In this document: piece after piece, positions 8,907 to 17,424 of the stretch | Layout of the letters: the number at the start of each line of letters is the position of its first letter | Numbering within the stretch: the first letter of the stretch is position 1 | Assembly (NCBI GenBank): GCA_964583095.1 | Contig: CAZOVB010000007.1 | Span: forward strand, 1-64,000 | Source of the DNA: CAZOVB01 sp964583095 | GTDB lineage: Bacteria; Planctomycetota; Phycisphaerae; SM23-33 | Direction of reading: 5' to 3' | DNA length: 64,000 nucleotides | Made by a program: the position numbers and the translations under genes | Notes under the pieces: generated by a model | The model's database searches: none | What the model was told of the DNA's origin: nothing | The model's input: only the letters and a program-made list of their open reading frames with translations

Positions 8907-9407
8907 ATGAAAATCGGTATTGTTTCAGATTCACATGGCAACGAGAATCGCCTCCAGAAGGCTCTGGACCTGCTGACCGCTCGCGACGTTCAGGCTATCG
9001 TCCACTGCGGAGACCACGGCAGTACGGAATGCGTCAAGCTCCTGGCCGGCTGCTCCTGCCCTGTCTATGCGGTGGCCGGCAATGTGGATCGGGACCTGGA
9101 TGAGACCATCCAGGCCGCCGAGGAAGCCCGGATCCACTTCGACCCGCGGGCAGTCGAAATCCCCCTGGGCGAAGGCGGCCGCCTGGCCGCCACCCACGGG
9201 CATTTGGAGCACCTGCTGGACGATTTCATCCAGTCCGGGCGGTTCGGGTTTGTCTGTCACGGCCACACGCACCGGCAGCGAAACGAGAAGATCGCCGATT
9301 GTCTCGTGATTTGTCCCGGGTCATTGCACAAACCCAAGGCCCCCAAGACGCCCAGCTGTGCCCTGCTGGACACCGTTGCCCGCGAGGTGGAGTTTCTGGA
9401 GATCTGA
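8907..9407 (+). CDS. YfcE/MJ0936-family metallophosphoesterase
   Basis: 166-residue calcineurin-like phosphodiesterase of the small YfcE/MJ0936 type. All metal-ligand motifs are visible in order: SDSHGN (residues 7-12), HCGD, GNVD, THGH and GHTH. The family hydrolyses phosphodiesters in vitro with Mn; the natural substrate is not known. An AAGGA at 8896-8900 precedes ATG 8907. It is separated from yebC by 182 bases including a likely terminator, so it is probably transcribed alone, and it converges on pyk 35 bases downstream. Confidence 0.9.
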   Translation: MKIGIVSDSHGNENRLQKALDLLTARDVQAIVHCGDHGSTECVKLLAGCSCPVYAVAGNVDRDLDETIQAAEEARIHFDPRAVEIPLGEGGRLAATHGHLEHLLDDFIQSGRFGFVCHGHTHRQRNEKIADCLVICPGSLHKPKAPKTPSCALLDTVAREVEFLEI

Positions 9408-9442
9408 GTGCAGCTTCCCTTGCCGCAGGCCCTTGTACCAGG

Positions 9443-10861
9443 TCAATCCACCGCGTGAACCACAAGGGTATTGGTTGCCCCGGGCGAACCGATGGGACGC
9501 CCGGATACCACCACAATCTTGTCCCCGGTCCTGGCCAGGCCCAGCCTCTTTACCCATCCGGAGGCAAGTTTGAGAATGTCCCGCGTGTGAGAGGGAGCAT
9601 CGGCCTGGACACTCTGAACCCCGTAATACAGACTCGCTCTTCGGGCCACCTCCACCGAAGGGGCCATGGCCAGGATCGAACAGCCCAGGCGGCTCTTGGC
9701 CAGGAGTCTGGCCGATGTCCCGGTGGCTGTGTAGACCGCCACCGCACGCGCCTGACCCGTCTGAACGATTCCGTGAACCGCCTTGGCTATCGCTCCCGTG
9801 GTGCCCTGGGTCTGATCATCCTCTCTCTGGACAACGCAGGTCTCATCGTGATAGGCCTGGACCTCCTGAACCACGCGATTCATCATCTCCACCGCTTTGA
9901 TGGGATAGTTGCCAACGGCCGTTTCTCCCGAGAGCATGACCGCATCGGCCCGGTCCAGGACCGCATTGGCTACGTCCGAAACCTCCGCCCGGGTTGGTGT
10001 GGCCGAAGTGGTCATCGACTCGAGCATCTGCGTAGCGATGATGCAAGGTTTGCGATGCTGCTGGGCCAGCAGCGAGATGCGCTTCTGGGCCACAGGAACC
10101 AGGTGCAGATCCATCTCCACGCCCAGGTCGCCGCGAGCGACCATCACCGCATCGGTCGCCTCCAGAATCGACTCGATATTTTCAACCGCCTGGGGCTTCT
10201 CGATCTTCGCGATAATTCCGGCCTGGCAGTCGTTTTCATCCAATAAATCGCGAAGCTCATCGATATCCCCGCGGCTGCGTACGAACGAAAGGGCGACGTA
10301 GTCGAAGGGCCTGGATGCAATCCAGGCCGCGTCGCGCCGGTCCTTGTCGGTCAGGGCTGACAGCTTCAACTGCGTATGGGGAAGGTTTACGCCCTTGTGC
10401 GAACTGAGCCTGCCTCCATGAACGATATTGCACAGGAAACGCTCGGCTGAGCCGGCCTGGACAACCTGCAGAGCAATGCGGCCATCGTCGATGAGAATCG
10501 TCTCGTCTCGGCGGACCTCCCGGGGCAACTGCCTTCGCGAGATGGAAATCCGACGGGAGTTACCCGTTATCGGCTCGGCCTGGAGGACGATCTGCTCGCC
10601 GGCCTGGAGAAGCACGGAACCTCCCTCGATCTGTCCGGTGCGGATCTTCGGCCCGCACAGATCTCCAAAGACCCCCAGCGGCGTGCCGGCTTCCTTCTCG
10701 ACCCGGCGAACCGTGTCGAGGTACTGCTCGTGCTGGCTGTTGTCGCCGTGGGAGAAGTTGATCCGGAAGACATCCACACCCGCCTCGACCAGTCTGCGGA
10801 TCTGTGAAAGCTCCCCGCTGGCCGGGCCCAGAGTCGCCACGATTTTGGTTCGTATCAGCAT
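9443..10861 (-). CDS. pyk: Pyruvate kinase
   Basis: Final glycolytic enzyme, phosphoenolpyruvate + ADP to pyruvate + ATP. The N-terminal RTKIVATLGPAS, RINFSHGD, DLCGPKIRTG, the active-site segment IIAKIEKPQAVENI, MVARGDLGVEM and TQMLESM are all present. The B domain lies between about residues 70 and 170, and the C-terminal domain starts about 350. Length (about 472 residues) is typical. Start: ATG 10861 gives the conserved MLIRTKIVATLG; a GTG at 10876 would add five residues and sits only three bases after the upstream glycosyltransferase stop. It is the last gene of the probable DUF368-mnmA-GT9-pyk operon. Confidence 0.95.
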   Translation of the reverse strand: MLIRTKIVATLGPASGELSQIRRLVEAGVDVFRINFSHGDNSQHEQYLDTVRRVEKEAGTPLGVFGDLCGPKIRTGQIEGGSVLLQAGEQIVLQAEPITGNSRRISISRRQLPREVRRDETILIDDGRIALQVVQAGSAERFLCNIVHGGRLSSHKGVNLPHTQLKLSALTDKDRRDAAWIASRPFDYVALSFVRSRGDIDELRDLLDENDCQAGIIAKIEKPQAVENIESILEATDAVMVARGDLGVEMDLHLVPVAQKRISLLAQQHRKPCIIATQMLESMTTSATPTRAEVSDVANAVLDRADAVMLSGETAVGNYPIKAVEMMNRVVQEVQAYHDETCVVQREDDQTQGTTGAIAKAVHGIVQTGQARAVAVYTATGTSARLLAKSRLGCSILAMAPSVEVARRASLYYGVQSVQADAPSHTRDILKLASGWVKRLGLARTGDKIVVVSGRPIGSPGATNTLVVHAVD

Positions 10862-10879
10862 GGCAACAGTGTACACGCA

Positions 10880-11788
10880 TTAAAGGCGAAAAGCATCCAG
10901 CGCTTCCAGGACCTGCTCCACTTCAATTGATTCCAGCCGGGGCCCAGTAACAGTGCGAACACGCGGTCCGACGGGACGAAAATGCTCCGGTCGCGTCGGC
11001 GAAAAGATCGCTGTCGTCGGCGCCCCTACCGCACCGGCCAGGTGAGAGACGCCCGAGTCGTTGCCGATATAGCCTCCGCTGACACTCAGAAGCGCTGCCA
11101 GGGCTGTTAGCTCCATTGGCCCGATTACCTCCCACCGCCGTCGAAGCCTCTCCAGGATCTTCGCCCCCCAGGTATCCAGTTCCACCGGCCCCAGGAGAAA
11201 CAGGGGTTTGCGTCCTCGGCTTTCGAGAACTTCAGCCATCGCCTCGAACCGCTCCAGGGGCCAGCACTTGCTCTTTCCTCCCGAGCCGGGGGCGACAACC
11301 ACCCTCCCCCTCCCCCAGCGCCGGCAGGCTCGGGCCTGGGATTCCTCGGCAATCTCCCAGGCCGGTGCGTCCAGGTCGGCAACTCCCAGCCCCAGAAGAT
11401 CCGACCAGAGATCCAACAGATGCCCCTCGAATCCCTCTTCGGGGCGAATCGGGACAAAGGCTCCCTGCCCGGCTCCGCTGAGGGCGATGAGTCTTCCCTC
11501 GGCTCGACGGTTTCCGGTAGCAAAGACGCTGATAAGCCTGTCGTAGGGCCCTTGAATCTGCTCGACAAGCGTGCTGGTTTCGACGGCCAGGTCTTCGACG
11601 AAAAGCTCCTCCATGGCCAGCGACTGGAAGTCCATCCCCCGGGCCACCACGCCAAGGGCATCGAGCAGACCGGCCTTTTGGCCCCCGGCCACAATGGTCA
11701 CCTGCCCCTCCAGGCGTTCCAGCAACCTGCCCAAGAGCACCACATCGCCCAAGGCGCCGGGATGAATCGCCAGAATCCTCTCCGCCAT
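10880..11788 (-). CDS. Glycosyltransferase family 9 (heptosyltransferase-like)
   Basis: About 302 residues with the GT-B fold pattern of ADP-heptose:LPS heptosyltransferases. The N-terminal ILAIHPGALGDVVLLGRLLE is the usual family 9 opening. The C-terminal GGYIGNDSGVSHLAGAVG and PTTAIFSPTRPEHFRP form the nucleotide-sugar site. It probably adds a sugar to the LPS inner core or another surface glycan, fitting the Kdo transferase at 16 kb; the donor cannot be told from sequence. ATG 11788 is preferred over a start seven codons upstream because it forms a TGATG junction with the mnmA stop, implying translational coupling. Confidence 0.85.
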   Translation of the reverse strand: MAERILAIHPGALGDVVLLGRLLERLEGQVTIVAGGQKAGLLDALGVVARGMDFQSLAMEELFVEDLAVETSTLVEQIQGPYDRLISVFATGNRRAEGRLIALSGAGQGAFVPIRPEEGFEGHLLDLWSDLLGLGVADLDAPAWEIAEESQARACRRWGRGRVVVAPGSGGKSKCWPLERFEAMAEVLESRGRKPLFLLGPVELDTWGAKILERLRRRWEVIGPMELTALAALLSVSGGYIGNDSGVSHLAGAVGAPTTAIFSPTRPEHFRPVGPRVRTVTGPRLESIEVEQVLEALDAFRL

Positions 11789-12858
11789 CAGGACCCTTCC
11801 ACGATCCAACCGCCGCCCAGCAGCTTGTCTGACCGGTACACGACGGCGGCCTGTCCCGGCGTGATCGCATGGACCGGTTCCTCAAAGCGAACGCGAAATA
11901 CATCCTCGGATTCCCGCCAAACCCGGGCCCTCTGGCCGGAGTGGTTGTAGCGGATCTGCACGGTCGCGTCGAACGCCTCCTGGACAGGTCCATGCCAGCA
12001 CGCTCGATCCGCCAGCAGCCCGGTGCCCATCACCTCTTCCCGCGGGCCGATTGTCACACGGCACGACTGCGGATCGATATGTGTTACGTACATCGGTTGC
12101 GATGCGGCTACTCCCAGCCCACGCCGCTGGCCGATCGTGTAGCGTGCGTACCCCTCGTGACGGCCCAGCACGTTGCCTGCAGCGTCAACAATTTCCCCCG
12201 GAGTAAGGGCCCGAGGCGCGTGGTGCTTGAGGATCTGGGCGTAGCCATCATCGGGTGCGAAGCAGATCTCCTGGCTGTCGGGCTTGTCGTGCACAAACAG
12301 GCCCAGTTCCCGTGCCCTGGTTCGAAGTTGCTCCTTATCGTCGAATTCGCCGATGGGCAGAACCATACGGTCGAGGACCTCGTTGGCAACGGCAAACAAG
12401 GCGTAGGACTGGTCCTTCTTTCGGGACTTGCCTCGGTAGATCCAGGACCTGCCCTGTTCGTCTCGCCCCACACGGGCGTAGTGTCCCGTGGCAATGCGTG
12501 CAATGCCAAGCGTCCCGGCCAGGCGTGCCAGACGCCCGAACTTGATCCGCGAGTTGCAGTGAATGCATGGATTGGGGGTGCGTCCCTGGAGATACTCGCG
12601 GGCGAAGTTTTCGATGATCGGGGCGAACGCCTCGGCCATGGGAAGGACGTGGAGATCAATGCCCAATTGTCCCGCCACCCGCCGGGCATCGGCAGCGTCC
12701 GCGGGGCTGCAGCAGCCACTGGCGTCAACACCTGCCGGTGAGAGACACATGAAGACCCCCGTCACGCGCCAGCCTTGCCGGAGCAATTCCGCTGCGGCTA
12801 CCGAGGAATCCACTCCCCCGCTCATGGCCAGCAAGACTGTACGATTCGATTCCTGCAT
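11788..12858 (-). CDS. mnmA: tRNA-specific 2-thiouridylase MnmA
   Basis: 356-residue enzyme that puts sulfur on U34 of Lys, Glu and Gln tRNAs using ATP and a persulfide donor. The PP-loop SGGVDSS lies at residues 13-19. The first catalytic cysteine is in RTPNPCIHCNSRIKF, the second in KPDSQEICFAPDDGY, and the C-terminal beta-barrel segments YTIGQRRGLG and QAAVVYRS are intact. An extra CC in GCCSPADA follows the usual family pattern. Together with mnmE (51.8 kb), miaA and tadA it gives the window four tRNA anticodon-loop modification genes. Confidence 0.96.
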   Translation of the reverse strand: MQESNRTVLLAMSGGVDSSVAAAELLRQGWRVTGVFMCLSPAGVDASGCCSPADAADARRVAGQLGIDLHVLPMAEAFAPIIENFAREYLQGRTPNPCIHCNSRIKFGRLARLAGTLGIARIATGHYARVGRDEQGRSWIYRGKSRKKDQSYALFAVANEVLDRMVLPIGEFDDKEQLRTRARELGLFVHDKPDSQEICFAPDDGYAQILKHHAPRALTPGEIVDAAGNVLGRHEGYARYTIGQRRGLGVAASQPMYVTHIDPQSCRVTIGPREEVMGTGLLADRACWHGPVQEAFDATVQIRYNHSGQRARVWRESEDVFRVRFEEPVHAITPGQAAVVYRSDKLLGGGWIVEGS

Positions 12859-12896
12859 GTCGGCATTCTACCGGCCTTGGTTGCGGGGCCCAAGTC

Positions 12897-13931
12897 TCAT
12901 TGCGCCCGCGCCTCGGGATCGCTGGTCTTCTCCTTGCCGAATTTCGCTATCAGGGCAGTAAAGGCAAAGCCGGCTGCCATCAGAGCCAAGGCTGAGGGAA
13001 TCTGCCACAGCTCCGGCTGGAAGTAGGCCGTGGGGTAGTCCTCCGGATCAATCGTTTCCTGGATTTCCGGTGTGACCGTCCTGCCCTTGAAATTCTCGCC
13101 GACATCCGGCGCAACGCCTTGCTGGAAAGGCCAAAGCCCCACCCCTGCGCCGATCAGCAGTCCCAGAAGGACGCCAAGGGTCGCCTTCTCGTATTTCCTC
13201 AGAAGCACCTTGAGCAGATTGCTTACCCCCACAATTCCCACCAGGGACCCGATTGCCACGGGCAACACCACCTGCAACAGCGGAGGCGTCATCGCCTGCC
13301 ACTCTCCTGCCGGCCAGGCCTGCTTGAGTTCATCCACGGCTGAGAGCACCGGTACGTACACCCCCATTACCAGCATGAGATACCCGCCGCTTACGCCGGG
13401 CAGGATCATGGCGCTGGCGGCCAGGATGCCGGCAACGACGAACATCGGGACATTCTCCGACCTGCCCCCCGCCCCGATTCCAAAAGCCTGAACCAGCGCC
13501 AGGACCACCATCGCTGCAAAACCCACCGCCGCGCCGATCCAGACGCTGGGGACGGTCTTGCCCAGCATCGACAGGATCACCGGCACGCCGCCGAGTGTCA
13601 GCCCGATGAAGATCGAGTACATGATCCAGCGGTGATACACGACCAGGTCCTTCACCGGACCGGCCAGGGCGATGATAGCAGCCCCTGCCGCAGCCACCAC
13701 CGCCCCCAGCAGAACCAGGCTCTCCAGCCGGAACCGAAAGGTGCTCACCTCCGCCACGGCTGCGATGAATCGGCGGTAGACCCCCGCCGCCACAAGCATC
13801 GTCCCCCCGCTGATACCGGGAACGAGATTGGCCAGGCCCATCAGAAACCCACCGATCGCTCCGCGGATCCCGAGGCGAGGCAGTAGATTTCTCATGGGGG
13901 CAGGCGAGGGGGCTTTGGTGGTTTGCGGCAT
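12897..13931 (-). CDS. DUF368 polytopic membrane protein
   Basis: About 344 residues with eight or more hydrophobic segments, for example VLLGAVVAAAGAAIIALAG and AAVGFAAMVVLALVQAFG. The family signature LMGLANLVPGISGGTM is at the N-terminus and a second GVSGGYLMLVMGVY element in the middle, suggesting an inverted repeat. DUF368 members have been linked to polyprenyl-phosphate (C55-P) recycling in other bacteria; that role is only inferred here. Start ATG 13931 is chosen over 14063 because AAGGAAAGGAAAGAAG directly precedes it and the longer form adds 44 non-hydrophobic residues. First gene of a minus-strand cluster with mnmA, a glycosyltransferase and pyk. Confidence 0.85.
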   Translation of the reverse strand: MPQTTKAPSPAPMRNLLPRLGIRGAIGGFLMGLANLVPGISGGTMLVAAGVYRRFIAAVAEVSTFRFRLESLVLLGAVVAAAGAAIIALAGPVKDLVVYHRWIMYSIFIGLTLGGVPVILSMLGKTVPSVWIGAAVGFAAMVVLALVQAFGIGAGGRSENVPMFVVAGILAASAMILPGVSGGYLMLVMGVYVPVLSAVDELKQAWPAGEWQAMTPPLLQVVLPVAIGSLVGIVGVSNLLKVLLRKYEKATLGVLLGLLIGAGVGLWPFQQGVAPDVGENFKGRTVTPEIQETIDPEDYPTAYFQPELWQIPSALALMAAGFAFTALIAKFGKEKTSDPEARAQ

Positions 13932-14044
13932 CTTCTTTCCTTTCCTTCCAGGTGCCGGGACATTATCACCATGACCCCTCTCTGTCACAAGTCGCAATCG
14001 TCTCTGTGGTACACCGGAGGTGGGAGGGGTAGAATTCAATCGAT

Positions 14045-14599
14045 ATGGCACCGGAAACCACACAGGAAGATCGCAATACGTTGCTGGGATTGGCCCGGCA
14101 GGGCGTCGAGTCCCGCGTTCTGGGAAAAGGAGAGGAGATCCCCCAGAACCCCCAGGGCGTTCTGGCCGAAAGGCGCGGGTGCTTCGTTACCCTCACCAAC
14201 AACGGAAATCTTCGCGGGTGCATCGGAACCTTCATGCCTCAGTTCCCCCTGGCCAGGCAAGTCGTCGAGATGGGCAAAGCCGCCGCCCAGGATCCCCGGT
14301 TCGTGATGGATCCGATCTCTCCTGAAGAACTCGAAGAAATCACCATCGAAGTTTCCGTGCTCTCTCCCTTGGAGAAAACCGAGACGCCGGAAGAACTTGT
14401 CCCCGGCAAGCATGGCATCTACGTCGTCCAAGGCGGACGCAGCGGCTGTTTTCTGCCGGAGGTGGCCTCCGACCAGGGGTGGGGTGCCCAGGAGTTCCTG
14501 AGTTATTGCTGTGCCCACAAAGCCGGCCTGGCCCCCGACGCGTGGCGGCAGCCCGGCACGGACGTCTACCTGTTCACCTCCGAAAAGTTCAGCCAGTAG
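14045..14599 (+). CDS. AMMECR1-domain protein
   Basis: 184-residue stand-alone AMMECR1 domain. The signature NNGNLRGCIGTF is at residues 59-70, followed by MGKAAAQDPRF, EITIEVSVLSPLE and GKHGIYVVQGGRSGCFLPEV. Function of the family is not established. In many prokaryotes it is encoded with or fused to a MEMO dioxygenase-like domain and a radical SAM protein; neither is adjacent here. It is divergent from DUF368 (113 bases) and convergent with tadA (15 bases). Confidence 0.9.
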   Translation: MAPETTQEDRNTLLGLARQGVESRVLGKGEEIPQNPQGVLAERRGCFVTLTNNGNLRGCIGTFMPQFPLARQVVEMGKAAAQDPRFVMDPISPEELEEITIEVSVLSPLEKTETPEELVPGKHGIYVVQGGRSGCFLPEVASDQGWGAQEFLSYCCAHKAGLAPDAWRQPGTDVYLFTSEKFSQ

Positions 14600-14614
14600 A
14601 TCAGCCGACCCGAC

Positions 14615-15079
14615 CTACTTCTTGCCCATCGCCCGCTGCTTTCGGAAGAACTCCGTAAGCAACCTTCCGCATCGCTCGGCTTCCAAGCCGGCCAGTACCT
14701 CGGTCTGATGGTTGAGGCGTTCATCGTTGCAGAGCCGGTAGAGCGTATCCACCGCTCCGCCTTTGGAATCGGTCGCGCCGTAGACCACCCGGTCAAGCCG
14801 GGCCAGAACGATTGCCCCGGCGCACATGCAGCAGGGCTCGAGCGTAACGACCAGGGTGCAGCCGCAGAGGCGCCAGTCTCCCAGAGCTTCGGCTGCTGCC
14901 CGGATCGCGAGGATCTCCGCATGAGCGGTCGGGTCGGCGTCGATGATGCGTCGATTGTGGGCGGCGGCGATAATCTCTGCCTCGCGAACGACGACTGCCC
15001 CGATGGGGACATCCCCAAGTTGAGTCGCTTTCTGTGCCTGCCGGATGGCCTTTTCCATCGCCCAGGTCCAATCGCTCAT
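14615..15079 (-). CDS. tadA: tRNA-specific adenosine deaminase
   Basis: 154-residue zinc-dependent deaminase that converts A34 of tRNA-Arg(ACG) to inosine. Catalytic HAEILAIR (zinc His plus proton-shuttle Glu) and PCCMCAGAIVLAR (two zinc Cys) are both intact, and the N-terminal GDVPIGAVVV is typical. Its ATG overlaps the miaA stop (15076-15079), so the two tRNA-modification genes are translationally coupled. Confidence 0.95.
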   Translation of the reverse strand: MSDWTWAMEKAIRQAQKATQLGDVPIGAVVVREAEIIAAAHNRRIIDADPTAHAEILAIRAAAEALGDWRLCGCTLVVTLEPCCMCAGAIVLARLDRVVYGATDSKGGAVDTLYRLCNDERLNHQTEVLAGLEAERCGRLLTEFFRKQRAMGKK

Positions 15080-16002
15080 TGGAAATCCACCCTCTCCATG
15101 ACCTCCCGGGCCAACTGCTCGCTCGTCTGGTCGGGCGCCGCGTCAAACCACTCCACACCGGCAAATCTTCGCTGCCAGGTTCGCTGCTTCTTGGCCAGGC
15201 GGCGCGTGTTGATCTTGATCTTCTCGATGGCCTTGTCCAGGGGCATTTCTCCACGAAGGTGAGCGAAGATCTCGGCATAGCCTACGGCCTGGGCGGCTGC
15301 GTCGGTGATCCCGTGGGGATCCTCGGCCAGGGCTCGCACTTCTTCCACCAAGCCCATCTCCACCATCTTCTTGACCCGCAGGTTGATTCGGTGGTTCTGG
15401 TCGGTCTTGTCGCGGCGCAGCCCGATCAGCACGCAGTCGTAGCGCCGCGAGCCCGCATCCCACTGCTGCTGAAGCTCACTGATAGGTTTGCCGGTAGTGC
15501 GATAGACCTCCAGGGCTCGTATGATCCGCTTGGCGTCGTTGGGATGGATCCGCTCGGCCGCCTCGGGATCCACCTTCTGCAGCTGAGCGTGCAGCGAGGC
15601 AAGGCCTTGCTCATCTGCCTGGACCCGGAGTCTTTCGCGAAGCGCGGGGTCGGCCCCGGGACCCTCGAAAAGCCCCTCGGCCAGGGCTTTGATGTAAAGA
15701 CTCGTCCCCCCCACCGCCAGGGCGATGCTGCCGGCTTCGCGTAGGGCCGAAATGGCGCGGTCCGCGGCATCGACGTACTGGGCGACCGAAAAGTTCTGCC
15801 AGGGCTCGACCAGGTCGACACACCAGTGCGGGATTTCCTCCCGAAGACGGGCAGAGGGCTTGGCCGTACCGATGTCCATTCGGCGGTAGATCTTCATCGA
15901 ATCGACACTGACGATCTGCCCGCCGACTCTCCGGGCCAGTTCGCGACCCAGCGATCCTTTGCCCCCCCCGGTGCAACCCAGAATGAAATACACCTTGGCC
16001 AT
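15076..16002 (-). CDS. miaA: tRNA dimethylallyltransferase MiaA
   Basis: 308-residue enzyme that attaches dimethylallyl to A37 of tRNAs reading U-starting codons. Family motifs seen: VSVDSMKIYRRMDIGTAKPS, the PHWCVDLVEPWQNFSVAQY segment, LAVGGTSLYIKAL, and DAKRIIRALEVYRTTGKPIS. The P-loop reads GCTGGGKGS instead of the usual GPTASGKT/S, resembling adenylate kinase loops (GKG plus Ser). ATG 16002 is chosen because the longer start at 16038 adds 12 non-conserved residues. Coupled to tadA downstream; divergent from waaA by 77 bases. Confidence 0.93.
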   Translation of the reverse strand: MAKVYFILGCTGGGKGSLGRELARRVGGQIVSVDSMKIYRRMDIGTAKPSARLREEIPHWCVDLVEPWQNFSVAQYVDAADRAISALREAGSIALAVGGTSLYIKALAEGLFEGPGADPALRERLRVQADEQGLASLHAQLQKVDPEAAERIHPNDAKRIIRALEVYRTTGKPISELQQQWDAGSRRYDCVLIGLRRDKTDQNHRINLRVKKMVEMGLVEEVRALAEDPHGITDAAAQAVGYAEIFAHLRGEMPLDKAIEKIKINTRRLAKKQRTWQRRFAGVEWFDAAPDQTSEQLAREVMERVDFQ

Positions 16003-16079
16003 TTCGCGATTGTCGCGAGAAACGCCCGCAACTGTCAAGGCTGATTGACACCATCGCCCCTGGCCTCCATACTACGCCC

Positions 16080-17420
16080 ATGGGCATTGTCCTGGACATC
16101 CTCTATTTTTTGGCGCTGCTGCTTGGCAGCCCCTTCTGGCTGTATCGCATGATCCGTCACGGACGCTATCGCAACGACCTGGGGCGGCGCCTGGGCAGAT
16201 CGCCTGTTCAATACGGGCTGCAACCGGTGATCTGGATCCACGGCGTGAGCCTGGGCGAGGTCAACGCGTCGCGCGCGCTGGTCGAGGAGATCCATCGCCA
16301 ACTGCCCGACTACCGAATCGTGGTTTCTACCTCCACCGAAACGGGAATGGAAGCGGCCCGGAAGCATTACGACCCGGACTTGACCGTCTTTCGCTGGCCC
16401 CTGGACTTCACCTGGGCGGTGCGTCGCGCTCTGGGCCGGGTCAACCCCTCCCTGGTGGTGCTGATGGAAGGCGAGGTCTGGCCGAATTTCCTCCGGGCCT
16501 GCAACCGTCGGAACATCCCCGTATGCGTGGTGAATGCCCGGATCAGCCAGGACAAGGGCTATCCCCGATACAAGAAACTGGGCCCCCTGGCCGGGTGGCT
16601 GTTCAACAAACTCACGCGGATCGGCTGCCAGACCGAGCTCTACGCGGAACTCTACCAGAGCCTCGGCGTGCGGGAAGAGAAGCTCTGTGTCACCGGCATG
16701 CTCAAGTTCGACTCAGCCCAGACCAGCCTGGAGGTGGAGGGCAAGGACGAACTGGCGCGCGACCTGGCCCTGGCCGACGATTCCCCCCTCTGGGTTGCCG
16801 GCGGAACCGGAAACGACGAAGAGCCCATCGTGCTGGACATCTACAAGCGCCTGCTCAAAAGCCATCCGAAGCTGGTCCTGGTCCTGGTGCCCCGCAAGCC
16901 CGAACGCTTTGAAACGGTCGCTCGCCTGCTCGAAAACAGCGGGCTGTCCTTTGTGCGACGAAGCCAGGGGCCCTTGGGCCCCGATGCTCCCAAAACCCAG
17001 GTGATCCTGGGCGACACGATGGGCGAACTGCGAAAGTTCTATGCCCTGGCCGATGTGGTTTTCGTCGGACGCAGCCTGGTGCCCATGGGCGGCTCGGACA
17101 TGATCGAGGCCGCCGCACTGGGCAAACCCACGGCCTTTGGCCCCCACACGTTCAATTTCCCCCAGGCGTCGCAGCTTGCCCGTCACGGCTGCGCCCGGGC
17201 GGAAGATGACTCGGATCTCTGCCGGATCCTGGACGGGTGGCTCAGTGATCCCGAAACCGCTTCACGAGCCGGCGCCCAGGCCAGGCAGTATGTCATCGAC
17301 TCCCAGGGAGCGACGCGGCGCAACGTGGAGATGATCTGCCGGATCCTTTCTCGTCGGCCCGCCCTTTGCGAAGGAGGCATCGCCACCGACGCGCTGGACC
17401 TGACGGGCGCGGAGGCCTGA
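16080..17420 (+). CDS. waaA: 3-deoxy-D-manno-octulosonic acid (Kdo) transferase
   Basis: 446-residue GT30 enzyme that transfers Kdo from CMP-Kdo to lipid A precursor at the inner membrane. There is an N-terminal membrane anchor (ILYFLALLLGSPFWLY), then WIHGVSLGEVNASRAL with the catalytic Glu, the TSTETGMEAA block, MEGEVWPNFLRAC, and C-terminal VGRSLVPMGGSDMIEAA with GPHTFNF. The usual GGHN reads GGSD here. Presence implies an LPS-bearing outer membrane. It ends four bases before proB. Confidence 0.93.
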   Translation: MGIVLDILYFLALLLGSPFWLYRMIRHGRYRNDLGRRLGRSPVQYGLQPVIWIHGVSLGEVNASRALVEEIHRQLPDYRIVVSTSTETGMEAARKHYDPDLTVFRWPLDFTWAVRRALGRVNPSLVVLMEGEVWPNFLRACNRRNIPVCVVNARISQDKGYPRYKKLGPLAGWLFNKLTRIGCQTELYAELYQSLGVREEKLCVTGMLKFDSAQTSLEVEGKDELARDLALADDSPLWVAGGTGNDEEPIVLDIYKRLLKSHPKLVLVLVPRKPERFETVARLLENSGLSFVRRSQGPLGPDAPKTQVILGDTMGELRKFYALADVVFVGRSLVPMGGSDMIEAAALGKPTAFGPHTFNFPQASQLARHGCARAEDDSDLCRILDGWLSDPETASRAGAQARQYVIDSQGATRRNVEMICRILSRRPALCEGGIATDALDLTGAEA

Positions 17421-17424
17421 ATCC

